NCBI GenBank assembly: GCA_032622095.1
Contig: CP136069.1
Span: forward strand, 46,290,194-46,354,193
Direction of reading: 5' to 3'
From: Siphonodentalium dalli
Lineage: Eukaryota; Mollusca; Scaphopoda; Gadilida; Siphonodentaliidae
Length of the DNA stretch: 64,000 nucleotides
Positions 34,232-45,895 of this stretch are shown here, piece by piece (positions within the stretch are counted from its first letter, which is position 1; every line of letters begins with the position of its first letter). The notes under the pieces were generated by a model. The model worked only from the letters and a program-made list of their open reading frames with translations. It searched no databases and was not told the DNA's origin. The translations under genes and the position numbers were made by a program.

Positions 34232-36462
34232 GGCGCACACGATCCCGATTATCCCCGATTAATCCGGCTGCGTGATAATTCGTGGACAATCGGGACCGTG
34301 TGTGCCAAACAATCGAGCCGTTTTTGTCGGATCCTATTTAATCGGACTGATCAAACTTAGTGTCGGAGCACATAACATTGACAAAATACACCCACGCGGG
34401 GCAGTTGTCATAATACAGATAATTTAAACACAAGTCAAGACAATTTCATATAAAAATATATATAATATAACATGTATTTGTAACTCAACATTATCTTCTC
34501 AATTATTTGCGGAAAACTGCCGAATCATGTTACAGATCAGATTGCAAATGCTCTGGTTTTCAGCCTTCATGAGGAATATAAACTTTTCTTTTTCATCAAA
34601 GTTTACGAAAATTGGTTGGTGAAAAATCTGTTCCGCAAATAGTTATGTTTTTAACATCTCATTTATAATAGAGTTCCATCCCTTGCCACAGCCAGGGAAC
34701 ACACCCAAATTTCCCGATTGTACCCGGTTAAATCCGGCTGCTAGATAAATCGGGCCCGATAAAAAAAGGGGAGGGGGTCAGCGCACACGAGTCGGATTTT
34801 CACTCCGGTCATATATATAATCATTATCATGCTATGGTCACTTTAGTCTATATAGCCAATTGGTGTGGTCAGCCTATATCTAGCCAGTTATATACTATAC
34901 ATGTAGCTAGTCATTGTGTTTTTGTCTTAATATGTATTTCAAAATACTAATATTTATTAATAATTAATTAAATAATATAATTAATATATTGAGGTCACGA
35001 GCAATAGCCGTAAATTGGCGTAATAGACCTTTCCTATGGAATCCTATTAGGGCCACTTCCTAATGGCGCTTTCGGCGCGCGCCGAAAGCGACAAAAAGTG
35101 CGCCATTAGTAACGCGCCGAAAGCGCCAAAAGCGCCGAAAGCGACAAAACGGCGCACATTTTGTCGCTTTCGGCTCTTTCGGCGTGCGCCGAAACATACC
35201 CTAATGGCGCACTTTTTGTCGCTTCCGGCGCGCGCCATTAGGGAGTGGACCTAATAGTATGCTTAATGGCGCTTTCGGCGCGCGCCGAAAGCGACAAAAA
35301 GTGCGCCATTAGTAACGCGCCGAAAGCGACAAAATGTGCGCCGTTACGGCGCACATTTTGTCGCTTTCGGCGCGCCGAAAGATGCGGCTAATATCGCACA
35401 TTTTATCGCTTTCGTCGCTTTCGGCGCGTTACTAATGGCGCACTTGTTGTCGCTTTCGGCGCGCGCCGAAAGCGCCATTAGGAAGTGGCCCTAATAGGAT
35501 TCCATACTTTCCACAGCTGTCGCACGCTTGTTGCGATTAGTATACAGGCACTCATTTTCTGCCTACAGGTCTGTGTATACCAGCCGTTGTTCCTTGTCAG
35601 CCGACCAGCATTCTTGACTTAAATTTCGAATAGCGGTTGCGCTAACTATTCCGACATATTGAATGTGGTTTTGGCCATATGACGATCGGTCATGTGACAA
35701 GCAAAACAAGCGCGTTGCCATCGCCACGAGACGGATTCTCCTGATGAAATCAAACCCAGTTTGATCCGTCCGATTAAATCGGATCCGACAAAATCGGCTC
35801 TATTGTTAGGAGCACACGGTCCCGATTTTCCCCGAATTATCCTGCAGCCGGATTAATCTGGTACAACGTGGATAGCGTGCTTCGACACTTCGTTTGATTT
35901 TATCGGGAGAATCCGGCTCGTGACGATGGCAACGCGCTTGTTTTGCTTGTCACATGACCGATCGTCACATGACCAAAACTTCATTCAAAATGTCGGAATA
36001 GTTAGCGGCGACCGCTATTCGAAATTAAAGTCTAGAATTCTGGTCGATGGACAAGGAACAACGGATGGTTGACCTGTGGGCAGAAAATGAGTGTCTGTGT
36101 ATTTTTAATCGCAACAAGAGGGCGGCCGCTGTGGAAAGGTCTCTTACGCCAATTTACGGATATTGCTCGTGACCTCAATATATTATTAATATTAATTAAT
36201 TTATTACTAATAAATATTTAGAAATACATATTAATATAAAACACCATGACTAGCTATAGTAACTGGCTAGATAGGTTGACCACACCAGTTGGCTATATAT
36301 TCTAAAGCATGATTATATGACTGGAGTGAAAATTTCCATGATTATGTGAACGGAGCGAAAATCGGAAATTCTGACTCGTGTGCGCTGACCCCCCGATTTT
36401 ATCGGGCCAGATTTATCCAGCAGCCGGATTTAGCCGGGTAGATGATCGGGACCGTGTGCGCC
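34232..36462. mobile_element. Nested palindromic transposon complex (GGCGCACACGGTCCCGAT termini)
   Basis: The outer termini GGCGCACACGATCCCGAT (34232) and the inverse ending CGTGTGCGCC (36462) bound 2.2 kb. Inside, about 34727-35034 pairs with 36130-36440, and 35515-35790 pairs with about 35850-36135. Partial copies of the same terminus recur internally (34232-34312 and 35795-35860), so members of one family appear to have inserted into each other. No coding sequence is seen. A different element at 35035-35506 sits in the left arm. Confidence 0.7.
35035..35506. mobile_element. 472-bp GC-rich foldback element with 6-bp target duplication
   Basis: It begins TATGGAATCCTATTAGGGCC and ends with the inverse (CCTAATAGGATTCCATA). 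CTTTCC flanks it at 35029-35034 and 35507-35512. The other arm of the host palindrome (36130-36140) preserves the empty site with a single CTTTCC, confirming insertion. The interior consists almost wholly of repeats and inverted repeats of GGCGC, CTTTCGGCGCGCGCCGAAAG, TGTCGCTTTCGG and TGCGCCATTA. Base composition contrasts sharply with the AT-rich flanks. Confidence 0.9.
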
Positions 36463-36800
36463 GACACTAAGGCCAAGGTCATTGAAAATGAAAGTGTCAA
36501 TGACACTGCATTTCAACTTTGGGAGGCGTTAATTATTGTAAGCTGAGCACTCAATAGAATGATAACGAAAAAGGAAAGTCAAAAAGTTTTAGAAAATTGA
36601 TAGTGTTATGTAAATGATCCTATGTTCATTTCAATCATTTCTCCAACCCATGTGGGCTGCAGGGTGTGCCGATGGATTCATTGAGATTGATGCAGGCGGC
36701 CATGTATTTTTTAACAAATTCCACGATAGCCGCTTGCAGCCATGTTTGTTTTAACGAATTTCGGAAAACAACTAGAGGCCACACCGAAGATGCTTATAAA
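36463..36800. other. Non-coding stretch
   Basis: No gene is seen. A GGGCTGCAGGGTGTGCC-like word near 36653 recurs near 36826. Confidence 0.35.
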
Positions 36801-36899
36801 GTTTGTTGATGGTCGGACGAGGGATGTGGTCTGTAGGGTGTGCCAAAGGATTTAGTCATGCAGAGAGTAAAATACAAGATGGCTGCCGGCGGCCAAGTT

Positions 36900-37061
36900 T
36901 GCCTGAGGAATCATATAAAGCATTCATGGTAATTTACTTGAATGCCTTTGAAATAGCTTTTCCACAAACAAAAATGAAGATAGACAATATGAAGATAGCA
37001 CGGATAATCCCTATTTCCAAATCAGGAGATCCAAAAACTATTAGAAAACTATCGCCCAATT
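36900..37061 (+). pseudogene. LINE reverse transcriptase fragment 1
   Basis: The frame reads YLNAFEIAFPQTK and then MKIARIIPISKSGD. These are the two ends of the linker and N-terminal RT region of Jockey/CR1-like non-LTR elements (FP.KK..., then KIAKVIPIYKSGD). About 180 residues normally between them are missing, indicating an internal deletion. The frame ends at SPN, where the 3.4-kb long-TIR element begins. The RT resumes at 40503. Confidence 0.7.
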
Positions 37062-40000
37062 TACTCTAGTAGCTGAGGGCGTTTTGTATGCACTTTTATG
37101 TCCAGAGCAAAACTCAACACGAATCCGCTAATTGAAGGTACACGAACAATATTTGGTTGGTGACACATTTCCCATTGAGGGTCAAATGGCCACGCCCCTT
37201 TTTGCGCGAAGTACTACCACCCGCCGTGACTATATATCCAGAACCGTTGGCCAAAGGGGGTCGTGTGACCACTCAAAATGTGCGGAATGGCCACATTATG
37301 GGGGGTCAGTAATACATTTTCATATCCAAAAGTCAATGGTTTTTAAGATAATTGCCAAAAACCAAAAACAATCCATTTTAAGGGCCCAATTTTGGGGTTC
37401 AGCACTTTTATCTCAAAGCTGAGCCCCCAATTCGAATTTAATTGATCTATATCCATCGGTGCCACATATAGGTATAATTTCTGTACCATTATCGGATGGG
37501 ATTGACCTCCAAGTTTACAATACCACCAAGGCCACATCATATGTATGACACTTTTTAAAGAACTATCCGAATTCTCTGATCGACTTAAGAGCACAATTGA
37601 CCACACACAATGGGATTAGCTGGAAATTGCTGCTGAGGATGTGTTGATCCCGACACACAACGTGAGCTCTTCATGACTGAACATGCCTTGGAAACTGGTG
37701 TGCTTTACCAAAAATCAGGTAACAATTGTGCTCTAATCAACAGAAATGTACAGATTGAACAAAACAGGTTTTCAAAATTTGTTATCAACATTTAACAGCT
37801 GATCTGATTTAAGTGACCAAGATATGAAACATGCTTAACACTTTTACTAAATGGAATGACCAGCTGTTTGCTTCATGCAGCAGCCACATGTTGCGATCCT
37901 AAAATGGGTATTGCACCTGGGCATAGTAAAAACATGTTGTAATCAGATGGGAGATGACCATATATACCAGTATATATTTCAGAAGTAATCAATTCTTACA
38001 AAAGGACACCTCATCTCACAAAAAGTGTCAGGAAATGATGGAATGATCACTATTCAATCAATAGTAGAATGAGCCTTTGTCAGTCCCACATTAGTTTTGA
38101 TTGGCCATGATAGTTGCATCACTTGCAGGTTGGAGAAGATGAGGGTCTATAATTTCACTAACATAATTCTTCATAATAGCTAATAGCCCTCATAACTTAC
38201 CATTTTAAAGATATTTTCATTTTCAATACCACCTCAGGTTAAGTGGTCCTGCTAATTTTATATTATGCTGATGGGTACTGCTGGATTGATATGTTTGTAG
38301 GTCAAAGCAATTCTGTCAAGTACCATCATTTTACCTAAAGTTGGTTATTTTTGCATTGTTTGGCTAACCTGAGTAATTTGTGCAAAAGTCAGTGTCTGTA
38401 TGCAACATTCAAGAACATATACACTTCAAAATTTTATTGTGTACGCTGATGTTTGGTAAACAACAGGAATAGTCATCTCAATTATGGCCAGTTTGTAAAA
38501 ACCAGCACCCATTATTAAAATATTTCACAATATACATGTTTTTTAATGTTTTCTACACATTGTGGCTTATCCTCGATTCGTTCAGATCGCTTTGCTCTAC
38601 CTGAATATCATACCAAATGTATTAGCATCACCACTAAACTTGGGATGAATACTGCCAAATGAATATATTGTGATAAGGGCAGTGGAAAAATAATGGTTGA
38701 GTCTTTTCTAAATATAATTCTAGTAAAACCTACACAATACCGCCTTGGTCTGATAAGACTCAGAGTCATGTTTATTTAGGAGAATAGACATGAAGTCCAC
38801 CAGTTTCATGAAAATTAAATGGGCTCTGCACTAGTAACATCTGGACTCCTGTGACCCATTAATATTGACAAATGCAACACAAATGAAAAATACATAGTAA
38901 CTTTCCTCAAACATAGATTATAACCTGACAATCATTGTGTTTGAATCAGTGTACATATGTATATGTAGGCATGGCCATAGCATGTTTTTGAAATACTGCA
39001 GAGTGCAGACCATAAATTTCACTAGAATATACATGTAGTTACTGCATGTACATCACACACATAAGGCGACTGACACACATAAACGTACCTGCAGGGTTCA
39101 CAATATTTGACATGTAAAGTATATATATATATATCTCCTGTGCCTATAACATCAAACCAAACGGTTTACAGTACTTTTACTGGAGTGGCACATATACATA
39201 CATAAAAAATAAAAGTTAATTTAAAGGGACGAAATGAAAAATAAATTTGTGCAACTATAATGGAGATCTATATTGCATTACAACATCCACAAATCTACAA
39301 AATCTACAACATCCGCAAATCTACAAAATCTACAAAAACATCTGACTATCATAGACATTGGTAATGTGATCATTTTTCCTTGATAAGTTGAAACATGAGG
39401 GAGGATTGCATAGCATGACTACATGCAGAATGTAGATTTGTATGTATTTATATCTGCATATCAACTGATGCTTGTATTTTTCTTCTAACTCACTCCAGGC
39501 TAGCCATTATTTGTTCTAGAATAATGTACATGTTAGGGAAATTGTAGAACCTTTATACAAAATGGTGATGCAGCCAATCAAAATTGATTTGGGACTGATA
39601 AAGACACAACCTGCTCGACTACTGAATCATACTGATTGATCAAATTGTAGTAACTCAACATTTACTAAACCTACTTGTGGGCTGAGTATAATTCAATTCA
39701 ACATTAGAATACCATAAAAACACCCTGTTCTGCCATAAGTTTAAAGAAAATAACACATTGAACTCATTTACAAGTATATTGCTAATGTGATATATGTCAT
39801 TCCATTTATAACCATTTTGGCAGCCATCTCACATCAAAGGCCATGAAATCTAGATAACAAAAGATGAACTACATTCAAATTATATCACCAGGTAACCTTT
39901 TTGTGGGAGTTTTAGGTTACTGATCAAATACCGTATAATTGATGATTTCCTCAACATCTTTGTTATTGGGAAAATGTCTGTTTTTCATTCTACGACCAAT

Positions 40001-40502
40001 ATATTCCATCCAAAAACCTTATTTTCAGGGTCAAGAGCTCCTTGGAGGTCAATATCATCCAATAATGGTACAGAAATTATACCTATATGTGGCACCGATG
40101 GATATAGATCAATAAAATTTGAATTGGGGGCTCAGCTTTGAGATAAAAGTGCTGAACCCCAAAATTGGGCCCTTCAAAATGGATTTTGTTTTGTTTTTGG
40201 CAATTATCTTAAAAACCATTGACTTTTGGATATGAAAATGTATTACTGACCCCCCATAATGTGGCCATTCTGCACATTTTGAGTGGTCACACGACCCCAT
40301 ATGTTCAACGGTTCTGGAGATATAGTCACGGCGGGTGGTAGTACTTCGCGCAAAAAGGGGCGTGGCTATTTGACCCATTTCGCCCTCAATGGGAAATGTG
40401 TCACCAACCAAATATTGTTCGTCTACCTTCAATTAGTGGATTCGTGAAGAGTTTTGCTCTGGACATAAAAGTGCATACAAAACGCCCTCAGCTACTAGAG
40501 TA
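37062..40502. mobile_element. 3.4-kb element with about 460-bp terminal inverted repeats
   Basis: The termini TACTCTAGTAGCTGAGGGCG and its inverse bound the element, with ATT at both sides (37059-37061 and 40503-40505) as a possible 3-bp target duplication. Arms 37062-37515 and 40041-40502 match at high identity and contain matching open frames of about 100 codons that exist only because of the repeat. The 2.5-kb middle (37516-40040) has no long frame and no transposase motif. A relic of the arm is at 10530-10710. The element interrupts the LINE RT. Confidence 0.8.
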
Positions 40503-40555
40503 ATTAGTATATTTCCTAATTTTTCCACAAAAAAAAGTTTTATAAAAAATGTCGG
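40503..40555 (+). pseudogene. LINE reverse transcriptase fragment 2
   Basis: The short stretch between two insertions reads SIFPNFSTKKSFIKNVG, matching the ISLLPNFSKI-type block that directly follows the RPIS motif in non-LTR RTs. It connects fragment 1 (ending 37061) with the fragment after 41085. Confidence 0.6.
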
Positions 40556-41084
40556 TTTAAAGATACGGGCGGCGTTGGCGGTGGGTATGCTATTAAAATA
40601 TTCACCTCCGTCAAAAACCGCCATAAACAGAAAGAATAGTAAAATATAGACAGACCTTGTTCTTATACCATTCAGAAATATGGCATAAACAGTATGTTAT
40701 TGTCATTTTTTTTCCTTTGTTATGTAAACAAAAGCAAAAAACGTTACGTTTCCTGGCTTTTGTTTAGATCCGGATATGGTAAACATAAAGAGCGTTATTT
40801 GTTACTGTTTTCCTGATATGGAAAAAATAAAGAGCGTTTATATCATTTGTGTGTGATTAACCAATAGAATTGCGATATGTTATGTAAATATAAGCACAAA
40901 TTATGTAACACGAGCAGGCTCTTGTTTACGTACACCATTGTACGTCTTGACGACAATATACTATTTACGCGCTGATTATGTTTGGCATATGAACAAAACT
41001 ATATATATTTTAATATTCCTTCTGTTGATGGCGATTTGAACAAATATGAATATTTCGGCAACGAACGCCGCCCGTGCCTTTAAG
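40556..41084 (+). mobile_element. TTAA MITE (AGATACGGGCGGCG family), inserted in LINE RT
   Basis: It is 529 bp long counting both flanking TTAAs (TTTAA then AGATACGGGCGGCGTT at left; AACGCCGCCCGTGCCT then TTAA at right). It contains the subterminal repeats AAAGAGCGTT twice and GATCCGGATATGG. Full-length relatives lie at 15797-17294 and 17507-18048. The RT coding text continues on both sides. Confidence 0.85.
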
Positions 41085-41730
41085 ACTTTTGTCAAGTTTC
41101 TTAACAAATATGATGCTTTCTATCATGATCAATATGGCTTCCACAAAGAGCACTCCACAATTCAATCGATACCGAGGAAACAGTAACAAATAACTCTCTT
41201 TATGTTTACCATATCCGGATCTAAACAAAAGCCAGGTTCTGTAACGTTTTTTGCTTTTGTTAACATAACAAAGGAAAAACATTTGACAATAACATACCTT
41301 TTATGCCATATATATGGTATAAGAACAGAGTCGTCTATATTTTACTATTATTTATGTTTATGCATAAGTCAAATAATGAGTGTACGCGCTTTCTGCATTT
41401 GTCGACTTCTCCGAAGCTTTTCATACGATAAACCACAACATTTTATTGGAAAAAAAACTTGAAATATATGGAATAAGAGGTAAAGCTCATGAATGATTTA
41501 GTAATTATTTTACAGATATATTACAATATGTGGATTTAGAAGGCATGCTTTCAGCTACACTTATATTACACGAGGGGTCACCCAGGTATCTGTTGCCGGA
41601 CCGATTCTCTTCTTGATTTGTGTCAATGATATGCAAAAATCTTCTTTATCAATCTTATATCTTGCTGTTGACACAACTGCATATTTAGTCATACAACAAC
41701 CTTGACTATTTGTATGACAACTTTAATAAC
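41085..41730 (+). pseudogene. LINE reverse transcriptase fragment 3 (palm)
   Basis: 41085-41168 reads FLNKYDAFYHDQYGFHKEHS, the QFGFRKxHST block. A partial MITE intervenes at 41188-41345. From about 41365 the palm follows: [19 protein letters not shown] (motif A, with Glu and His replacing the usual Lys and Asp), [10 protein letters not shown], then GVTQVSVAGPILFLICVNDM (motif B). The motif C region reads LAVDTT where FADDT is expected, so the catalytic Asp pair is damaged. Stops and frameshifts confirm a dead copy. The family is CR1/Jockey/RTE-like non-LTR. Confidence 0.8.
41188..41345 (-). mobile_element. Partial TTAA MITE, inverse
   Basis: It contains the inverse of the MITE mid-section (CTTTATGTTTACCATATCCG, AAAAGCCAGGTTCTGTAACG) but neither terminus. 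It lies within the LINE RT between the GFHKEHS and FVDFSEAF blocks. Confidence 0.65.
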
Positions 41731-41912
41731 TTAATAAGGGACTAATTCAGACTGACTACCAGATACAGTAATTTTTACACAAAATAATTGCTTCTGTGAA
41801 TATAGTCTTAGCTGTGATTGAAGTAGAGAACAATTGGCTTATTTCCTACACAATAACACATCGAGCAACCTAAAATACATATACAGGAAAACTCCAATCC
41901 AATTACATAGTG
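41731..41912. other. Non-coding remnant
   Basis: Probably further LINE sequence beyond the palm, too decayed to read. Confidence 0.3.
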
Positions 41913-42826
41913 TTAAGCTGCTTTCACATACGCCCGCTTAACGCATGTGTGTCACGGATGCGTTAGGCGGACGTCCACGAAAGCTTTCACATACCTCCGT
42001 TTACCTCTGCGCGTATATACGTGTCCGTTAGCGGATGCGTGAATAATTATTTGTATTTACATATTGTCCTTTCGCCATGGATTCCGACGACGACGAGAAC
42101 GAGGACGTTCTAATGATTGCTTTGTGTATTTATAACAACGAAAGGTGACGGAGGAGACCAAGACGCTTTTGTGAGCACGAAATAGTTAAGAAAAAAAGAG
42201 AACAAGGGGCATATGCTAATCTTATTGTCAAAGAATTTTGCGACCTCTGTGAATCGTGATATCCAATATTTTTTCGGATTGAACAGCAGGTGGTCAAATT
42301 GGCGTACAGAATCTATCAGCTCCTTGTCAAAACAGGCTTCGTACCTATTCCTTTTAGGCATGGTGTATCTACGCTTAAAAATGAGAGACTGTCAGCAAAA
42401 ATGCTAACTTCCCACAAAACCATGCCATTCTATGTCATGTAATGTATATTTTGACCTATAACAGCCATCACAATTATTTAATTCTTGTTTAATTGGACCC
42501 AAGATTAGATAGCATGGTGCCAGCTGTCATACGCCCCCACATAATACCATTCTCATTCGTAAACACCACAAAATATCTACGGTATACCGTATATATATCC
42601 CAGGATTACGACCTCGCACCGAATACCCCTGTCCGCTTTGTCCGCTAAGCGGATAGGTTTTCGGTCTGGGAGCGTAAAGTTGTGCGCGCGCGCAGCTGTT
42701 CGCGTTTTGCGGATGGTATGTGAAAGCTCCAGTGATAACACTGGAGACCGAAACCATCCGCTTAACGATGCGCGTACGGATGCGTTAAACGGATGCGTGA
42801 AGCGGACGTATGTGAATGCAGCTTAA
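41913..42826 (+). mobile_element. PIF/Harbinger derivative with TTAA at both ends
   Basis: The termini GCTGCTTTCACATACG and the inverse (CGTATGTGAATGCAGC) are flanked by TTAA at 41913-41916 and 42823-42826. Subterminal GCGGA(C/T)G and CGCTTAACG words repeat. The element is about 0.9 kb and retains only the first part of a transposase gene. PIF/Harbinger elements target three-base TWA sites, which the TTAA can accommodate. Confidence 0.75.
42077..42350 (+). pseudogene. N-terminal fragment of a Harbinger (HARBI1-like) transposase
   Basis: An ATG frame starts MDSDDDENEDVLMIALCIYN and, after a TGA, continues RRRPRRFCEHEIVKKKREQG followed by AYANLI. A further TGA precedes YPIFFRIEQQVVK. These are the acidic leader, Arg-rich WVHxIN-like block, EYHxL-like block and YFRMS-like block that begin HARBI1-type transposases. 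The DDE catalytic domain is absent. The fragment is too short and broken to act. Confidence 0.75.
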
Positions 42827-43035
42827 GTTGTGGTCGAAATGGTTGATATTTTTCGAATAATTTACTTATTTCCTACACATATAACACAGCGACCAATCTA
42901 AAATGTCCGACGTGGTGTTAGCTGCTGTGGAAATTGTTTATATCTTTGTCATAGTCGTCTGATTGGTGTGAACGGTGCAAAATATGGGAACAATTGACAC
43001 AAATAACAAATCTAACACTCTAACAATCTCATGAC
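42827..43035. other. Non-coding stretch
   Basis: Nothing recognisable beyond TCGAAATGGTTGATATTTTTCG-like text that loosely echoes the GPCR 3' end. Confidence 0.3.
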
Positions 43036-43044
43036 GTGGTGGTA

Positions 43045-43090
43045 GCTGTTTTCGAAGGTAGAGGATAGCTGCTATCCGTGATTAGGTGTT
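43045..43090 (+). pseudogene. Tiny relic resembling the 3' end of the GPCR gene
   Basis: TTTTCGAAGGTAGAGGATAG and the following CTGCTATCCGTGATTAGG encode FSKVEDSCYP plus stop. The C-terminus of the GPCR at 52559 is ISKTVEDSCYP with the same stop and the same TTAGG after it. Nothing upstream resembles the receptor. This is either a fragment of a paralogue or a shared repeat overlapping the GPCR end. Confidence 0.4.
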
Positions 43091-44759
43091 GTGACGTCAC
43101 GGGAAGTTTGATCTGTATTTTGTCATTACGTCGAACTTCCCTCCAACAGTCCGAACTCCCACCGGCTTTTCCGTTTACGTTTCGCGCATGCGCTATGTAC
43201 AATTTTTCGTACTTATTAAAATGCAGAGTTAAAATGACGCGAACAAAGTTTTTCATCTGGCTGAATTCAAACTTAATTGGTTAGAACACGTATTTGAATA
43301 CGATTATCGGAGTTTACCGAAATTGAATGTGGTATTGAGTGGGAACGTTACATCCTTCCATATGATTTCAACGACTATTGGCTGATAAACTGGTTAAAAA
43401 CTCGATTTGAATTGAAGTTCGGGTGACAGTGACGATGACCGTGAATCGTGATGTTGACATTCACATTGTTTTTGACATTTTTGATTGAATTTTGTTAGCG
43501 GCAACACTCGGGTCTCAACGAGAGAAATTGAGCAACCTCGGAGATTAAACACTGTGACACCTTAGACACAGACTGATTATACACCAGCGAACATTCTCAC
43601 AAGAAAAAACCACAACACAAGTGTCTGAAGTGATCTAATAGTAATAATGACATTGTTATGATTGTAATTTGTAATGTTGTCAAATTTATGCAAGTGACAA
43701 CTGGAACACAACAACAACAACAACACTCAAGTCTCAACAGTGTGTACTGTATATCAACAGAATGAAAATGTACCAACTACAACTGTGGAATTTACAGTTA
43801 CTACCCCTACTGCCTAGTACTGGCACTAGTAAATTTAAAATGACTGTTTCCAAGTAGTATGTCATGTGGTATAAAATAAACAACCTAACGTGGAAGGTGT
43901 ATTCAAGTATTTTATTAACACATAGCTCTAGGCTGTTATTAGCCAAATATTCTACAATAAATCTAGTTGTCATGAACATAGTCATAGTGCCTATAGATCC
44001 TTCTAGTTCGACTACAGCAATCTGCGAGAGCGGTCATAATGACTCATATATTGACCTACAAGGCTACAATGTACAATAAATCCTGCTAGAAGCTAAGGTT
44101 TGGCACAGCGATAAATACATTGGCAATTAAGTTGCCAGTTATAATATATGATTTCATTCTAATTGCCTGTCATAAAAATTGCTAATGAAATTTGAGAATA
44201 GGTGCGATTGACTTCAGACTCATTTTCACTTCTCATCCCTATGATTTGCATCATAGTAGTCTCAAATTCTCAATCCAGGATCAAGGATTAAATTTCAAGT
44301 CTGCCACAGCTAGTGCGAGTCAATTGTTGTGATATGTTACATGTATTCACAATTGACAGATCGTGTATTTGTATTTTATTTAATTACTTAATACTTGATA
44401 AGTTGCTCTAAAGTATGTACTAACCACTTAACTACATATTGATTCATTTGGTGCAAATTCATAGCAACTAAGCAAGTACCATAATAAATCAAATTTGAAA
44501 AACAGTGTTCTTGAATCAATCTCTCCATGAGGTCATCAGTGGTGCCATCCCTGCCTCTCCCTCACCTGATCTCAGACTCCAACTGATGCTGAATACTAGT
44601 ACTAATTATAACAGATAGAGGTATTTCTGTGTACCAGATATTCTGGAACTGTAAGATATATCTAATTGAGAATGATTGTCTGGGAGCCAAATTCAATACT
44701 TTACCTACACTACACCTATTCCAAAAACTAGATAGTCAGATAGAATGAAGCTCTAATTC
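43091..44759. other. Non-coding stretch
   Basis: No gene is seen. A (CAA)n microsatellite lies at about 43708-43725. Confidence 0.4.
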
Positions 44760-44915
44760 ATTGTTTAATTTGTTTTTTAGTAATTTTCTGACTTAATTGT
44801 GCAAAAAACATTCTTCCTTAATCTATGATTAAGAAGACAAAATGTGTTTTCCATTGTATGGACATAGCCCAATTTGCCCATGAAACAAAACTTGTGTGAC
44901 GAAATGCCATATTTG
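44760..44915. repeat. Dispersed repeat shared with 52150-52290
   Basis: The order TTAGTAATT, GATTAAGAAGA, ATTGTATGGACAT, GCCCA, AACT(G/T)GTGTGA is common to both loci, moderately diverged and in the same orientation. Confidence 0.5.
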
Positions 44916-45895
44916 AGATCATGTAACTCAATAAATTTATATGCCCTGCTTTTCTTGTAACATTTTAAGAATACTAGATTAAACTAACTGAATTTCCATT
45001 GTTGATGATATTTTTTCAAACTAAAGTGTTTAAAATAAGAGGAAAGTTCAAATTAATTAAACGCCTGTTGTTTTTTCTATTTCATTTGGACCAAAACTTT
45101 TAAAATAGACAAAAACAAAAAAATGATTTTTTTTGGAAAGAGTCAAGACTAAACATTCATAGGGCCATAATTTAATTTTCGTGAAAAAAATAAATTTGGG
45201 TAATTCTTTAACAGTTTGTTCAATCTAGTATACTTAATGTTAATATGATAAAAGTAGAGCATATGGATTTCAATTATTTAATTTTGCTTTAGCTTTTAAA
45301 ATACTTTTCCAGAAAATGTGGAATTTGGCACATTCCCACAGTTGATAATAAACGCTCAATATTTGTAATTATTAGTGCCTCTTTAAGTCATCTGAGGTCA
45401 ATATCAACTATCCCATGACACTCCCTGTGTCAATTTATCTCTGTGTGCACAAATTATCCCACATATCTTCTGAGCTGATAACAAACGCTCTTCATTGATC
45501 ATCTACATACATGTATGTTTTGTTACTAAGTTAAAAAAAACGCATTTAGTTCCTTTAAATGCAAAAAATAAATATCAGAAAATTTTCGACTTATAGCCTA
45601 GTTAGTTTGAAATATACCACTAACCAGGTATGAAATTCCAAAAAAATTGGGGTGTCTGGTGGATAAACCCCACCCCTATCACCAATTCACCACATTGTTT
45701 AGTTATAAAAGGGTTAATTCCAATGGAGTATTTAGTATTATTTACTGAATATGAACAAGTCATTCACATTATTTACCCAAAATTCAGTCTAGTTTCGACA
45801 CAAGTGAAACAGATACATGTATGTACAATACTACAATATTGCAATTTAAATTTGTTATTATATTCCCAATATTGAGCCAATATGGTCATTTATAA
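44916..45895. other. Non-coding stretch
   Basis: AT-rich, with short frames only (an 81-codon one at 45630-45875 shows no motif). AAACGCTC words near 45350 and 45485 recall the MITE family. Confidence 0.4.

Noticed and set aside
35047-35254. Ala/Arg/Lys-rich frames on both strands
   Set aside because: Translation artefact of the GC-rich foldback element.
37132-40432. Two similar proteins of about 100 residues (37132-37422 and 40109-40432)
   Set aside because: They lie in the inverted arms of the 3.4-kb element, so their similarity comes from the DNA repeat. No domain, and the ends differ by frame loss.
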